Shown: positions 25,961 through 35,517, counted from the stretch's first letter. The stretch is 64,000 nucleotides of DNA from an uncultured Verrucomicrobiota bacterium (GCA_949283955.1 CASDUP010000031.1:62001-126000); one strand, 5' to 3'. Notes: generated by a model not told the origin, from the sequence alone. Program-made: numbers and translations.

Positions 25961-27670
25961 ATATTTTCCGCTTCTTCTTCGCTTAAGCATCTCGAGCTGT
26001 TCCCTCCTCTCGGCCAATCCCTTATTTACTTTTATTTTTTCCCCCTCCGGAGACATTTCCGAACAATACATCGCGCACCCCATCGTCATGGGAAGCGGAA
26101 TAAAATCCTGGACCTGGTTGAGATTCCAGTGCGATTTTGAAAAGTATTCGTCGACAATTTTCATGTCCTCTTTTGTGGAGCCCGGAAAGTTCGATATGAA
26201 ATACGGAATTATGTACTGTTTTTTTCCGGAGCAGTTCGAAACGGAGTCGAAAATGCTTCTGAACGATTCGAATTCGCCCGCCTTGCCTTTTCTCATGAGC
26301 TTTAACACTCTTCCGCTCAAATGCTCCGGAGCCACGCTTATTTGTCCCGAGACGTGTTTTTCTATTATCCTTTTTGTTTGGGAGGGCTGAACCAAAGCAA
26401 GATCCAGCCTCACTCCGGAATTTATAAAAATATTCTTAACTCCCGAAACGGACGAAACCCTCTCGAGAAGATCCATCAAGGGTTTTTCGTTTGCATTGTA
26501 ATTTTTGCAAAACGACGGAAAAAGGCACGAAACCCTCCGGCACTTCTTGCAAAGCTCGGGATTTTTTGGATAGTGCCCATAGACGTTTCCAGCCGGCCCC
26601 CCGAGATCGCTTATGGTTCCCTTGAAGCTTGGCAAAGAGGCGAGTTTCCTGGCGCTTCTTTCCACGCTCTCGGGGCTGCGAAACACGAGTTGCCTTCCCT
26701 GGTGGCAAACGAGTCCGCAAAACGCGCACCCTCCCGGACATCCTCGAACTACCGTTATAGAGTCCTTTACCGTCTCCCAGGCCGGAATTTTTCCCGAATA
26801 TTTCCAATGGGGAATTCCTACAAACGGCAGTTCAGAAAATTTGTCGAATTGGGAGCTAGTCATGGGCTCCCGCGGAGGCTCTACGAGAAGTTCCCTCCCG
26901 TTGGTAGACTGGAGAAGCCTCCTCCCGTTCCACGGATTCATCTCAGACTCTACCAATTTCGTCTGAAGCATTATCGCGCTTTTGTCGGACAAAACCTCCT
27001 CGTACGACGGAAGCCTCACGCAACCCTCCGAATCAAACGCACCGCTCTCCTTCCCTCCCAAATACCTGCATGTTCCACGAATTCCCGACAAATCCATACC
27101 CTCCTTCAACCTGCCGAATATCTCGAGCATAGTCAGTTCGCCCATTCCGTAGCAGAGCAAATCCGCCTTCGAATCGACCAACATGGAGGGCCTAATTTTG
27201 TCCTGCCAATAATCGTAATGGGCAACCCGCCTGAGGCTCGCCTCCACTCCTGCCAATATGACAGGCAGCCCCGGAAAGGCCTTTTTTGCAAGCTGCGCGT
27301 AAACTACCGAAGCGTGCGGGGGACACATTCCCGTCTTTCCGTCTTCGGAGTACATGTCGGCCTTGCGAATCCTCCTTCCTGCCGTGTATATCTTCACCAT
27401 CGAATCCATGTTCCCCGCCGAAACCGCGCAACCAAGCCTCGGCCTTCCAAAAATTTTTATGCTCTCGGAGTTTTTCCAATCCGGTTGCGCCACAATGCCG
27501 ACCCTGTATCCGGCGTCCAAAAGAACCCTAGCAACAATAGCCGTGCTGAAAGTGGGGTGGTCGACGTACGCGTCTCCGGAAACTATCAGAATGTCTATTT
27601 CCTTCCACTTCCTCGCCTCCATCTCTTCGGCGCTCGCCGGAACAAACTTCGTCAACTCCGATTCTTTCAT
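25925..27670 (-). CDS. ygiQ: YgiQ-family radical SAM protein
   Basis: 581 residues from MKESELTKFVP, with AGGAG ten bases upstream. The frame is open further but there overlaps dinB. The N-terminal domain has the family's DILIVSGDAYVDHPTFSTAIVARVLLDAGYRVGIVAQPDW. The radical-SAM CxxxCxxC motif is RGCPGGCAFCGLVCHQGR (about 300), and downstream are YFISNFPGSTKEDM and QVQDFIPLPMTMGCAMYCSE. The extra Cys cluster CKKCRRVSCLFPSFCKN is also typical. The function of YgiQ is not known; it is widely conserved. It starts 19 bp after dinB ends and is likely co-transcribed with it. Confidence 0.92.
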   Translation of the reverse strand: MKESELTKFVPASAEEMEARKWKEIDILIVSGDAYVDHPTFSTAIVARVLLDAGYRVGIVAQPDWKNSESIKIFGRPRLGCAVSAGNMDSMVKIYTAGRRIRKADMYSEDGKTGMCPPHASVVYAQLAKKAFPGLPVILAGVEASLRRVAHYDYWQDKIRPSMLVDSKADLLCYGMGELTMLEIFGRLKEGMDLSGIRGTCRYLGGKESGAFDSEGCVRLPSYEEVLSDKSAIMLQTKLVESEMNPWNGRRLLQSTNGRELLVEPPREPMTSSQFDKFSELPFVGIPHWKYSGKIPAWETVKDSITVVRGCPGGCAFCGLVCHQGRQLVFRSPESVERSARKLASLPSFKGTISDLGGPAGNVYGHYPKNPELCKKCRRVSCLFPSFCKNYNANEKPLMDLLERVSSVSGVKNIFINSGVRLDLALVQPSQTKRIIEKHVSGQISVAPEHLSGRVLKLMRKGKAGEFESFRSIFDSVSNCSGKKQYIIPYFISNFPGSTKEDMKIVDEYFSKSHWNLNQVQDFIPLPMTMGCAMYCSEMSPEGEKIKVNKGLAERREQLEMLKRRRSGKYLPRSEERRQNR

Positions 27671-27689
27671 AAAAACGATTCTCCTAACC

Positions 27690-28877
27690 CTACAACCCGC
27701 TCCCGATAGAATTTCCAAACTGTATGGAATCGCGTCCGAATTTTCTCCTGACCGTTTGCATGGCTCTCTCAGCCGCCTCAAGTTTCTCCCTCGATTTTTC
27801 GGGAAACAGTTCCGCCTGAAACTCGGATTCCGCGCCCGTGAGCTCTCCCGCCGAAATTCCAAGTAGCCTGACGGGAGATTCGAGATTCCAAAATTTTTCC
27901 ACCAACTTGAAGGACTCGCTTATCAAATCTTTTCTGAGATTCGTGGGAATTGGAAGAATCTCCTGCCTAGAGAGAGTCCTGAATTCCGGATCCTTCAACA
28001 CCACTCGAATCATTCCAGCCTTAAGATTGCGCAAAACAAGCCTCTCCGAAACTTTGTCCGCCACCAACCCCAAACCTATCTTTATTTCCTCTGCCCCCTT
28101 CAAGTCCCTTCTGAAAGTTATGGAATTGCCCACGCTTTTCGCCTCCTCCTCTTCCCCCCAAAAATTCACGGGAGAATCGTCGAGTCCGTTTGCCGAATCG
28201 TGAAGACATGCTCCAAATTTTCCGAATGCCCTTTCGAGCCTGCCCTTGGAACATTTAGCCAAATCTCCTATGGTGCGCACTCCCATTCGTGACAACTTCA
28301 AACAGGTGTTTTTCCCAACGTACAAGAGATTGGACACAGGAAGCTTCCATATAACATTCTCCACGCTGTCCCTGCCGAAAACAGTGGTTGCGTCCGGCTT
28401 CTTGAAATCGCTTCCAAGCTTGGCGAAAACTTTGTTGAACGAAACCCCTACCGATAGCGTAAGGCCCAGCTTTTTCTTCACCGTTTCTCGAATTTTGTCC
28501 GCCAAAAGCCCACCCTCCCGAAAGTCCTTTGCCGCATGTGAAACATCGAGCCACGATTCGTCTATTCCAAAACGCTCCACTCTCGGAGTAAAACTACAAT
28601 ATACTCCGTTTGCCAAAACCGAGTATTTTCTATATTCGTCGTGGTGGGAAGGCAACAATATGAGATCCGGGCATTTTCTTCTTGCGCTCCAAATCGTCTC
28701 GCCCGTCGATACCCCGAACTTCTTTGCCGCCTCGTTTTTAGCCAGCACTATTCCGTGCCTGAGCTCGGGATCTCCGCAAACGGCCATAGGCCTTCCGCCT
28801 ACTTCGGGATGGTTAAGCTCCTCCACCGACGCGAAAAAACCGTTTAAGTCGCAATGCAAAATTATGCGATCCCTCAT
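27690..28877 (-). CDS. dinB: DNA polymerase IV (Y family)
   Basis: 395 residues from MRDRIILHC; ATGs 9 and 15 bases-plus upstream are possible. Motif I is HCDLNGFFASVEE, with the first catalytic Asp and the FF steric-gate pair, and motif II is FGIDESWLDVS with the second Asp and Glu. Helix-hairpin-helix NTCLKLSRMGVRTIGDLAKC and the little-finger domain (about 235-350) follow. The C-terminus carries LFPEKSREKLEAA, in the region where many Y polymerases have a clamp-binding peptide. It copies past lesions with low fidelity. No LexA-type operator was recognised upstream. Confidence 0.92.
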   Translation of the reverse strand: MRDRIILHCDLNGFFASVEELNHPEVGGRPMAVCGDPELRHGIVLAKNEAAKKFGVSTGETIWSARRKCPDLILLPSHHDEYRKYSVLANGVYCSFTPRVERFGIDESWLDVSHAAKDFREGGLLADKIRETVKKKLGLTLSVGVSFNKVFAKLGSDFKKPDATTVFGRDSVENVIWKLPVSNLLYVGKNTCLKLSRMGVRTIGDLAKCSKGRLERAFGKFGACLHDSANGLDDSPVNFWGEEEEAKSVGNSITFRRDLKGAEEIKIGLGLVADKVSERLVLRNLKAGMIRVVLKDPEFRTLSRQEILPIPTNLRKDLISESFKLVEKFWNLESPVRLLGISAGELTGAESEFQAELFPEKSREKLEAAERAMQTVRRKFGRDSIQFGNSIGSGL

Positions 28878-28930
28878 GGGGCGCATTTCCATACAAGAAA
28901 GCCCCCATGTCAAGACTTCCAAACTTGGAA

Positions 28931-30295
28931 CTATTTTTTTACAATGCGATAGACGTGATTTTTCGGATTGGCCTCGGAATAAATTTTCTTTTTCAAACTC
29001 TCCACTTCAGCCCTTACCTTGCCTTCCTTATACACGTCAGAAATGTACCGTTTTGTCAGATTCAAAAAGTGGGGATGCATTTTCCGGGAACTCTTGGAGT
29101 CCTTCTCTATAGCCTTCTTCGCCCATTCAACCGCCACAGATTTGTCGCTTATGTTCGGACAATCCGGAATAATTTTAAACTCAACAAGCTTTATGTTCCT
29201 GTATCTTGAATAAACTTCCCTAAGTTTTGCGCAAAGATTCCAAACTTTGTGCGCCTGGACGCACTGCGGAGCCGAAGCCAACTCGGACACGTTCACTCCC
29301 TTCTCGAAATCTTCCGCCCGAAATTCCCCTACTTTCTCCCCGTCGATTTCAAAGGAATATTCCCCCTTCGGAAGATTTTTTATCCTGAGAATCTCCCTGT
29401 TAAATTTATCCAAGAAGTCGACGTACTTCGAACTCTTAACTACCGACTTCTTCATCGGGAACGGAAGCGAATCCTCCAAAAGCGAAAACGAAATTCCGTT
29501 TTTAAAACTTAAATCGGAAACTTTGCAATTTTCCGCCTTGGAAACTTTGCCCGAAGCAGCGTCCAATTCCAATTCCGACACCGGAGAGGGCTCCTCGAGA
29601 GTTCTTATGAATTCGTATGCCATTACGAATCCGCCCAAATCCCCGGGATGAACCCTGTCTTTGCCAACTATCGTATCTTTGGGATTGTCCTTTTGCAGCG
29701 CCGAATTCACTTCGTTCATGCAGGTCCACAAATCTACAACCTTGGCATTATATTCGGGTGCTATTTTCTTTATGAACTCACCGCACCTACCAAGAGCCAT
29801 GTTCACGCCAACATGGTTTTTCTTTTCGCACCCTTCTATCGTCTCATCGTATATGGACGGAGTAAAAAGTACTATTCTGCTTTTTGAAACGGCGTCCAAG
29901 CATTTTATCACGTAATTTTCGTAGGAGGATATAGCCCTCTCCCTCTTTTTCTCGTTTCCGTCGGAGGGAGAGGCCGGATAATACGACCTGCCTACGTCGT
30001 TCATTCCCATCATCAAACTCACCACGTTGGGATTTCTCGACACCACGTCCTTGTCTATTCTATCGAAGAGCTCCTTAGCAGTTCCTCCGCTTATTCCGGC
30101 GTTTATAAAGTCTATATTAATGTCGGGAAACCTCGTGGCGTAAAACAACATCAGATTCTGTGTGCAATTTCCGCCGTGGGTAATGCTGTCTCCCATCAAA
30201 ATAAACTTGTCTCCGTCAGAAAAGAAATTCGATGTCCTTGCGGCAAACAGAGAGACTGCCGCAAAAATATAAACTATAAAACTTCTCCAAATCAT
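28931..30295 (-). CDS. Secreted SGNH/GDSL-family hydrolase
   Basis: 454 residues with a signal peptide (1-18) and a good ribosome-binding site (AGGAAGG). Block I is LMGDSITHGG with the nucleophile Ser, the oxyanion Gly lies in GISGGTA, the Asn in GMNDVG, and the acid-base pair in KDRVHPGD. The SGNH domain covers about 25-240. The remaining 200 residues include a beta-rich part (GEYSFEIDGEKVGEF) and a helical end, a layout seen in secreted esterases acting on polysaccharide side groups. It is last in the dhaK-dhaL-aldolase operon, 25 bp after the aldolase gene, so it may free the sugar or small ester used by that pathway (inference). Confidence 0.85.
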   Translation of the reverse strand: MIWRSFIVYIFAAVSLFAARTSNFFSDGDKFILMGDSITHGGNCTQNLMLFYATRFPDINIDFINAGISGGTAKELFDRIDKDVVSRNPNVVSLMMGMNDVGRSYYPASPSDGNEKKRERAISSYENYVIKCLDAVSKSRIVLFTPSIYDETIEGCEKKNHVGVNMALGRCGEFIKKIAPEYNAKVVDLWTCMNEVNSALQKDNPKDTIVGKDRVHPGDLGGFVMAYEFIRTLEEPSPVSELELDAASGKVSKAENCKVSDLSFKNGISFSLLEDSLPFPMKKSVVKSSKYVDFLDKFNREILRIKNLPKGEYSFEIDGEKVGEFRAEDFEKGVNVSELASAPQCVQAHKVWNLCAKLREVYSRYRNIKLVEFKIIPDCPNISDKSVAVEWAKKAIEKDSKSSRKMHPHFLNLTKRYISDVYKEGKVRAEVESLKKKIYSEANPKNHVYRIVKK

Positions 30296-30320
30296 ATCCC
30301 TTCCTCCTTCTTTAAAAAAA

Positions 30321-31214
30321 CTACTTGGCAGCTTTCTCCCCGTCAGACTTCAAGTCGGAGAACATCTCGAAAGCCTCATCTGGCTTCATTCCCTTGTGGA
30401 CGACTCCGCGAACAGCTAAAATCATCGCCCTCGGACACTCAGACTGGAATATATTTCTGCCCATATCCACCCCGCGAGCCCCTGCCGATATAGCTTTGTA
30501 CGCAAGCTCCAAGGCGTCCCTCTCAGGAAGCTTCTTTCCTCCCGCTATAACTATCGGAACCGGACAGCCAGCCACCACTTTTTCAAAGCCCTCCTCGCAA
30601 TAGTAGGTCTTAACAAAGGTAGCCCCGTTTTCGGCTATCACGCGCGTGGCAAGACCCAAGTAGCGGGCGTCCCTGGCGAGATTCTTCCCCACAGCGGTCA
30701 CACCAAGAGTAGGTATCGAATACCTAGAGGTGTAATCCACGCACTTGGCAAGATTCGATATGGTTTTTGCTTCGAAAGTTCCCCCTATTGCCACCATCGG
30801 GGCAAGGGCGCAAGCGTCCAACCTGACAGCGTCCTCTATGTCCGCCAGGCATTCGTCGTTCAATTCCGTGAGTATGGTTGAACCTGCGCTAAACCTCAAC
30901 GCAAGCGGCTTTCCCGAATTAGGAGGAACGACGGATCTGAGCGCGCCCCTCGTACACATGATGCAATCGGCATGGGGTATCAGAGGAACTATCGACAAGT
31001 CCATTCTTTCCAATCCGCTCGTGGGTCCCATTATGTACCCGTGGTCAAATGCCAGCATCACCGTATTCCCGCTCTCGGGATTAAATATCCTGCCCATGCG
31101 GAATTTTACTCCCCAATCTGCGTTTTCGAGCCCCTTTAAGCGGGAACCTTCACATTTCGCCGATTCGCCTACGCAAAAATCGGACGCCTCTATATTGCCC
31201 TCCATGTCCGGCAT
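30321..31214 (-). CDS. LsrF-like class I aldolase/thiolase (DhnA family)
   Basis: 297 residues; AGGAG precedes the ATG. From about residue 33 it follows Escherichia coli LsrF nearly block for block: FRMGRIFNPESGNTVMLAFDHGY, GPTSGLERMDLSI, LMCTRG-like IMCTRGALRSVVPP, VGKNLARDARYLGLATRV, and KTYYCEEGFEKVVAGCPVPIVIAGGKKLPERDALE with the Schiff-base Lys at 212. In the AI-2 pathway LsrF cleaves a phosphorylated dione; other family members are fructose-bisphosphate-type aldolases. No other lsr gene is present. The neighbours dhaK and dhaL suggest it acts on a phosphorylated keto-sugar made by that kinase. Confidence 0.85.
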   Translation of the reverse strand: MPDMEGNIEASDFCVGESAKCEGSRLKGLENADWGVKFRMGRIFNPESGNTVMLAFDHGYIMGPTSGLERMDLSIVPLIPHADCIMCTRGALRSVVPPNSGKPLALRFSAGSTILTELNDECLADIEDAVRLDACALAPMVAIGGTFEAKTISNLAKCVDYTSRYSIPTLGVTAVGKNLARDARYLGLATRVIAENGATFVKTYYCEEGFEKVVAGCPVPIVIAGGKKLPERDALELAYKAISAGARGVDMGRNIFQSECPRAMILAVRGVVHKGMKPDEAFEMFSDLKSDGEKAAK

Positions 31215-31245
31215 CTTATCTCCTTCTTTTATTCAGTTAAACAAA

Positions 31246-31869
31246 TTATTCCTTCGCCACTCCGGCAAACTCTTCGAACAAAAGCGAAATAGTGACTGCT
31301 CCGGCATCGCAAACGCCCTTCGATTTCTCTCCGAGATTTTTCGCCCTTCCGAATTTCGCAACCAAATCTTTCGTGCTTTCCGCACCCCTCTTGGCAGCCT
31401 CCGCCGCGCGCGCAAACAAATCCTCCACTCCGGCTGCCCCGTCCATAGCCTCCACCGCCGGAATGAGGGCGTCCATCAGAGTCTTGTCGCCCACCGAAGC
31501 CGACGTATTAGCCTTTACACTCTCCAATCCGGACTTGAACGCCTTAGAAATACCTTTCGCCTCCAAGCTCGAAACTCCGTCCTCCACTCCGTCTCCTATT
31601 CCCATCAAAAAACTTCCAAACAGGGTGCTCGTGGATCCGTTCGAATGCGACATGGCTGCCATTCCGGCATTAAAAAACAAGTCTTTGAGCGAGCCTCCGG
31701 AGGACTTCGCAGCCTCCGCCGCCGCTGCCAGCGCGCCTTTGGCGGCAGTTCCGTGATCCCCGTCCCCGCAGACGGAATCCAATTCGCAAAGCGCCGACTC
31801 CTCCAAAGCCACTCTGTTTGCCGCTCGAACGAGCATCTCGACGGCGGCTCTCGTGTCGAATTCTTTCAT
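31246..31869 (-). CDS. dhaL: Dihydroxyacetone kinase subunit DhaL
   Basis: 207 residues, the length of a stand-alone nucleotide-binding subunit. CGDGDHG (35-41) is the Mg-ADP site, SNGSTSTLFGSFLMG the phosphate loop, and GDKTLMDALIPA the next conserved block. It forms the barrel of eight helices that hands phosphate to DhaK. It begins 18 bp after dhaK ends. No PTS-type DhaM gene occurs in the window, so the nucleotide could be exchanged directly (ATP-type) or DhaM lies elsewhere. Confidence 0.93.
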   Translation of the reverse strand: MKEFDTRAAVEMLVRAANRVALEESALCELDSVCGDGDHGTAAKGALAAAAEAAKSSGGSLKDLFFNAGMAAMSHSNGSTSTLFGSFLMGIGDGVEDGVSSLEAKGISKAFKSGLESVKANTSASVGDKTLMDALIPAVEAMDGAAGVEDLFARAAEAAKRGAESTKDLVAKFGRAKNLGEKSKGVCDAGAVTISLLFEEFAGVAKE

Positions 31870-31887
31870 GTAAAAATCTCCGCCTCT

Positions 31888-32892
31888 TTATTCCCCGACG
31901 CAAGTCCAATACGGTGTGTTCGAACGCGCTTTCAAAAGTCTGCGCGACTCGCCTTCAAGAGGGCACAAAACCATTTGGAATCCCGCCATCTCCTGAACGG
32001 TCAGAATTTCGTCTATAATCCCAAACTCTATTTTCACCCCCGACTCCGCGGCAAATTTCGACGCCGCCCTAAACACTATCGACATCTCCATAATGGTTGT
32101 AGCCCCGGATCCGTTCACCATCAAAAACGCCTCTTCCCCACTCTTCAATTCCGAAGCTTTTGAAAGCTGGGAAAACATTATTCGAGCAGTCTCGTCCGCA
32201 GTCAAAATCTTCGACCTGCCTCCGCCTCCCTCTCCGTGCTGGCCCATTCCTATCTCCATCTCTCCGTCGGGCAAATCGCCTATAGGCATTCCCGTCTGGG
32301 GATGCGTGCAACCGCCTATCGCAACGGCAAGAGTGGAAACCCTCGAATTAAATTTCTCCGCTATCTCAAACACTTCGTCCAGACTCTTTCCCTCTTCCGC
32401 CGCGGCTCCCGCAACCTTTATTACAGGTATGCAGCCGGCAAGACCCCTTCTGTCGGAAATCGGCGTTTCCAAGCCCGCGCTAATGTCGTCGGTGGTCAGA
32501 AGTTTCCTGACTTTTATCCCCTCCCTCTCGGCAAGTTTTAGAGCCATATTGGCGCTCATTACGTCGCCCGCGTGGTTCAACACCACAAGCAGTATCCCCG
32601 CCTCCCTCTTAAATTTTCTCAGAGCCTCGAGAACCGCCATCGCATTGGGAGCGGCAAATATGTCCCCAACAACGCTCGCATCTAACATTCCCTCTCCAAC
32701 AAATCCGCTTATCGCCGGCTCGTGGCCGGATCCACCCATTGATATAACGGCGACTTTCCCGCTGTCCTTCGGCTTGGCCCTCACAACAAGCTTGCCGCCC
32801 TCCACGGCTATTTTGTCAGGGTAGGCAAGCGCCATTCCCTCCAATAATTCGGTCGTCAAATTCTCGGGTTTGTTTATGAACTTCTTCATCAT
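31888..32892 (-). CDS. dhaK: Dihydroxyacetone kinase subunit DhaK
   Basis: 334 residues; a second ATG follows directly. GGSGHEPA (53-60) and LNHAGDVMSANMA line the substrate pocket, and His219 in EIGMGQHGEGG is the residue that binds the ketone carbon covalently as a hemiaminal. GGCTHPQTG is also conserved. In known relatives the substrate is dihydroxyacetone, but close paralogues phosphorylate erythrulose and other ketoses. It is first in the four-gene operon dhaK-dhaL-LsrF-like-SGNH. Confidence 0.93.
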   Translation of the reverse strand: MMKKFINKPENLTTELLEGMALAYPDKIAVEGGKLVVRAKPKDSGKVAVISMGGSGHEPAISGFVGEGMLDASVVGDIFAAPNAMAVLEALRKFKREAGILLVVLNHAGDVMSANMALKLAEREGIKVRKLLTTDDISAGLETPISDRRGLAGCIPVIKVAGAAAEEGKSLDEVFEIAEKFNSRVSTLAVAIGGCTHPQTGMPIGDLPDGEMEIGMGQHGEGGGGRSKILTADETARIMFSQLSKASELKSGEEAFLMVNGSGATTIMEMSIVFRAASKFAAESGVKIEFGIIDEILTVQEMAGFQMVLCPLEGESRRLLKARSNTPYWTCVGE

Positions 32893-32914
32893 GTTATCGC
32901 CCTTTCTTTATCCC

Positions 32915-32944
32915 GTTCTATTGAATTTGTTTTTGAATTGTCAA
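32915..32944 (-). promoter_or_regulatory. Possible promoter of the dhaK operon
   Basis: On the minus strand TTGACA (complement of 32939-32944) is followed after 18 bp by TAGAAC (32920-32915). The -10 is a weak match, so the call is tentative. Confidence 0.4.
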
Positions 32945-32990
32945 ATATTTTTTATAATATAAAACCAAGAAACTTCCTCTCGGAACAAGA

Positions 32991-33021
32991 AAAAAAGGCG
33001 CCGCAAACGGCGCCTTTTTTT
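32991..33021. terminator. Terminator of the TorF-like porin gene
   Basis: GGCGCCG / CGGCGCC with a four-base loop is flanked by six As and seven Ts. It lies 20 bp past the stop of the porin gene on the minus strand. It separates this gene from dhaK and can act in either direction. Confidence 0.85.
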
Positions 33022-33040
33022 GGAAATATATCGGGCTTGC

Positions 33041-33895
33041 TTAGAATCCGAAGTCGACCTTTCCTCCGAACCAGAAATTGTCGGCCCTGCCTTCGAGAGC
33101 ATAGTGGAAACCGTCGTAGTTTTCACCTTCGTTTCCGCCAGTCCTGTGGCAATAGCGTACACCGCCGCTGATGGTGCAGTACTCGGTTATTGCGTAGGCT
33201 ATGTCGACGCTTCCGCCGACGTACCACCAAGTCTTGCCCTCGTCCCTACCGCCATCGTCCCCGTTCATGCGGGCAGCCGAAGAGTATCCTCCGTAAATCG
33301 TGATGGGCAGAGTCAGCTTGCTCCAGCCAAACGTCCATTCTCCTATGGGAGCATTGTATCCCACGGATATCTCGACAACCTGCTGCTTCAAAATCCAGTT
33401 GTACGTATAATAGATGGAGGGATTGAGGTTTATTCCGCCAAGGTACGCGGAAGTATCAAATGTAAGGCCTACATTCACCTCCATGTCGCGGGATATGCCG
33501 CCCCAATCGGACGATTCGGGATACCAGTAGCAGATGTAGCCCACGTCCAACTTCGCCATTCCGTAAGTATATATGGCGCCCCCGTAAACGTCTATCTCCT
33601 TCAAATTGCTTCCGGAAGTAGATTTTATGGGGAAGTTAGACCACGCCCCTGCGTACAAATCGAAACCGAGAACAGGATACGAAAAATCCACCTTCGGCTG
33701 TATTGAATGTCCGGCGTACTTGACTCCCCTGAATACATACTGAGATTCGTATCCGACCGAAGTCGATACGCTCACCAGGGACAAAGACGGATCCACTATG
33801 GAATCCACCGGGAAAAAGCCGTCTTGGGCCTTGGCGGTATTCATGGAGGCAAACAGCGCCATCATCGCTGAGAATGTTGCGATAGTCTTTTTCAT
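33041..33895 (-). CDS. TorF-family putative porin
   Basis: 284 residues with a signal peptide (AKAQ cleavage near 23). The family signature is clear: VSTSVGYESQYVFRGVKYAG, VDFSYPVLGFDLYAGAWSN, EIDVYGGAIYTYGMAKLDVGYICYWYPE and a strand-rich rest. The last strand ends in Phe (GGKVDFGF), as for outer-membrane barrels. Family members are thought to be porins of unknown solute. It is a single-gene unit between ahcY and the dhaK operon. Confidence 0.85.
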   Translation of the reverse strand: MKKTIATFSAMMALFASMNTAKAQDGFFPVDSIVDPSLSLVSVSTSVGYESQYVFRGVKYAGHSIQPKVDFSYPVLGFDLYAGAWSNFPIKSTSGSNLKEIDVYGGAIYTYGMAKLDVGYICYWYPESSDWGGISRDMEVNVGLTFDTSAYLGGINLNPSIYYTYNWILKQQVVEISVGYNAPIGEWTFGWSKLTLPITIYGGYSSAARMNGDDGGRDEGKTWWYVGGSVDIAYAITEYCTISGGVRYCHRTGGNEGENYDGFHYALEGRADNFWFGGKVDFGF

Positions 33896-33987
33896 TTGTG
33901 TGCTCTGTCTTCTGTTTTTAGTTTAACAAGGTTTTGAAAGCAAATAGCGGAGCGATTGAAAAGTTTATCTTCGAAAGGTGCAAGCAT

Positions 33988-34020
33988 TCTTTTTGGAAAA
34001 AAACGAGATTCCCAAAAAGA
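33988..34020 (-). terminator. Weak hairpin after ahcY
   Basis: Nine-base perfect arms TCTTTTTGG / CCAAAAAGA around a 15-base loop, 20 bp past the ahcY stop. The stem is AT-rich and no clean T run follows on the minus strand, so termination is uncertain. Confidence 0.35.
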
Positions 34021-34040
34021 AAATCCTCTAAAGCTCCCTT

Positions 34041-35453
34041 TTAATAGCGGTATCCCTCGGCCTTATAGGGTCCCTCTACCTTCACTCCGAGATAGTCGGC
34101 CTGCTTCTTCGTGAGTTTCGTAAGCTTTGCCCCTACCCTCTCCAAATGCAGCCTCGCCACCTCCTCGTCGAGCTTTTTCGGCAGTATGAACACTTCGTTC
34201 CCGTATTTTCCGCGGTTCTCCCATAAGTCCATCTGGGCCAACACCTGGTTGGTAAACGAATTGCTCATGACAAAACTCGGATGCCCGGTTGCGCAGCCCA
34301 AATTCACAAGCCTGCCCTCGGCAAGCAAAAATATCGAATGCCCGTCGGGGAAGGTATATTTGTCGACTTGAGGCTTTATATTCGTCCGCTTTATCTTCGG
34401 AAAAGCATTCAGCTTATCCACCTGAATTTCGTTGTCGAAGTGGCCTATGTTGCAAACGATCGCCTGGTCTTTCATCTTTTTCATGTGGTCGATCGTGATG
34501 ATGTCGCAGTTGCCGGTGGTAGTCACGTAAATGTCGGCAAAGGGAAGCGCGTCCTCAACCCTGAGAACTCTGTATCCTTCCATAGCCGCCTGAAGTGCGC
34601 AGATAGGATCTATCTCGGAAACCATTATCGTGGCCCCCAATCCCTTCAGCGCCTGCACGCAGCCTTTTCCGACGTCGCCGTAGCCGCACACGAGCGCCGT
34701 CTTGCCGGCTATCATGACATCGGTTGCCCGCTTGATTCCGTCGACGAGCGACTCCCTGCAACCGTATAAATTGTCGAATTTGCTCTTCGTAACGGAGTCG
34801 TTGACGTTTATGGCTGGGAACAAGAGCTTTCCTGCGGCATGGCGCTGGTAGAGCCTGTGGACTCCCGTAGTGGTCTCCTCGGAAACTCCGACCATCTCCG
34901 AGACAACCTTGTGCCAGCGATTCTTGTCCTTCTTGTACTCCCTCCTAAGAAGATCCTTTATCACCTTCTCCTCATGTGAACTCGACTCGGAATAAACCCA
35001 CTTGTCCCCGCATTCCAACTCGTATCCTTTGTGGATTAAAAGAGTGGCGTCTCCGCCGTCGTCCACCACCAGCTGGGGACCCTTACCATTCGGGAAAGAC
35101 AGAGCCTTCAAAGTGCACTCCCAGTAGTCCTCCAAGGTCTCTCCCTTCCAAGCAAAGACCGGAGTTCCTCCTTTGGCTATCGCCGCGGCCGCGTGGTCCT
35201 GGGTCGAAAATATGTTGCAGCTTGCCCAGCGCACATTCGCGCCCAAAATTTTTAAAGTCTCTATCAGAGCTGCCGTCTGTATCGTCATGTGGAGCGAACC
35301 GCTTATTCGAACCCCCTTCAAAGGCTTCTTGGGACCGTACTTCGCGCGAATTGCCATTAGCCCGGGCATCTCCTTTTCGGCTATGTCCAACTCCTTGCGA
35401 CCCCAGTCGGCGAGCTTTATATCGGCTATTTTGTATTCCTTGATGTTTGCCAT
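34041..35453 (-). CDS. ahcY: Adenosylhomocysteinase (SAH hydrolase)
   Basis: 470 residues, full length. [21 protein letters not shown] lies near the N-terminus, [16 protein letters not shown] in the substrate domain, [22 protein letters not shown] holds the conserved Lys/Asp pair, and [15 protein letters not shown] is the NAD loop. The end [13 protein letters not shown] is diagnostic, giving the Lys and Tyr that reach into the partner's NAD site. It splits SAH to adenosine and homocysteine, relieving inhibition of methyltransferases. It is downstream of metK but separated from it by a terminator. The 64-bp gap leaves no room for an SAH riboswitch. Confidence 0.97.
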   Translation of the reverse strand: MANIKEYKIADIKLADWGRKELDIAEKEMPGLMAIRAKYGPKKPLKGVRISGSLHMTIQTAALIETLKILGANVRWASCNIFSTQDHAAAAIAKGGTPVFAWKGETLEDYWECTLKALSFPNGKGPQLVVDDGGDATLLIHKGYELECGDKWVYSESSSHEEKVIKDLLRREYKKDKNRWHKVVSEMVGVSEETTTGVHRLYQRHAAGKLLFPAINVNDSVTKSKFDNLYGCRESLVDGIKRATDVMIAGKTALVCGYGDVGKGCVQALKGLGATIMVSEIDPICALQAAMEGYRVLRVEDALPFADIYVTTTGNCDIITIDHMKKMKDQAIVCNIGHFDNEIQVDKLNAFPKIKRTNIKPQVDKYTFPDGHSIFLLAEGRLVNLGCATGHPSFVMSNSFTNQVLAQMDLWENRGKYGNEVFILPKKLDEEVARLHLERVGAKLTKLTKKQADYLGVKVEGPYKAEGYRY

Positions 35454-35483
35454 TTTTTCAGAAATTTTTATCAGTTAAAAAAG

Positions 35484-35508
35484 AAAAAGCGGGGAGAAAA
35501 CTCCCCGC
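35484..35508 (-). terminator. Terminator between metK and ahcY
   Basis: GCGGGGAG / CTCCCCGC with an AAAA centre (35489-35508) is followed on the minus strand by a T run. It is 10 bp after the metK stop. Confidence 0.85.
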
Positions 35509-35517
35509 GGCCGCTTT

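Noticed and set aside
26321-27709. 462-residue open frame antisense to the ygiQ-like gene
   Set aside because: The product is Arg/Ser/Pro-rich with no motif. The frame is open because of the codon bias of the real gene, which has clear radical-SAM motifs.
30745-32163. 472-residue open frame antisense to the dhaL/dhaK and aldolase genes
   Set aside because: It spans three well-supported genes and reads as a Ser/Arg-rich string without motifs.
35454-35517. SAH riboswitch before ahcY
   Set aside because: The space is 64 bp and is mostly the metK terminator and AT-rich sequence.
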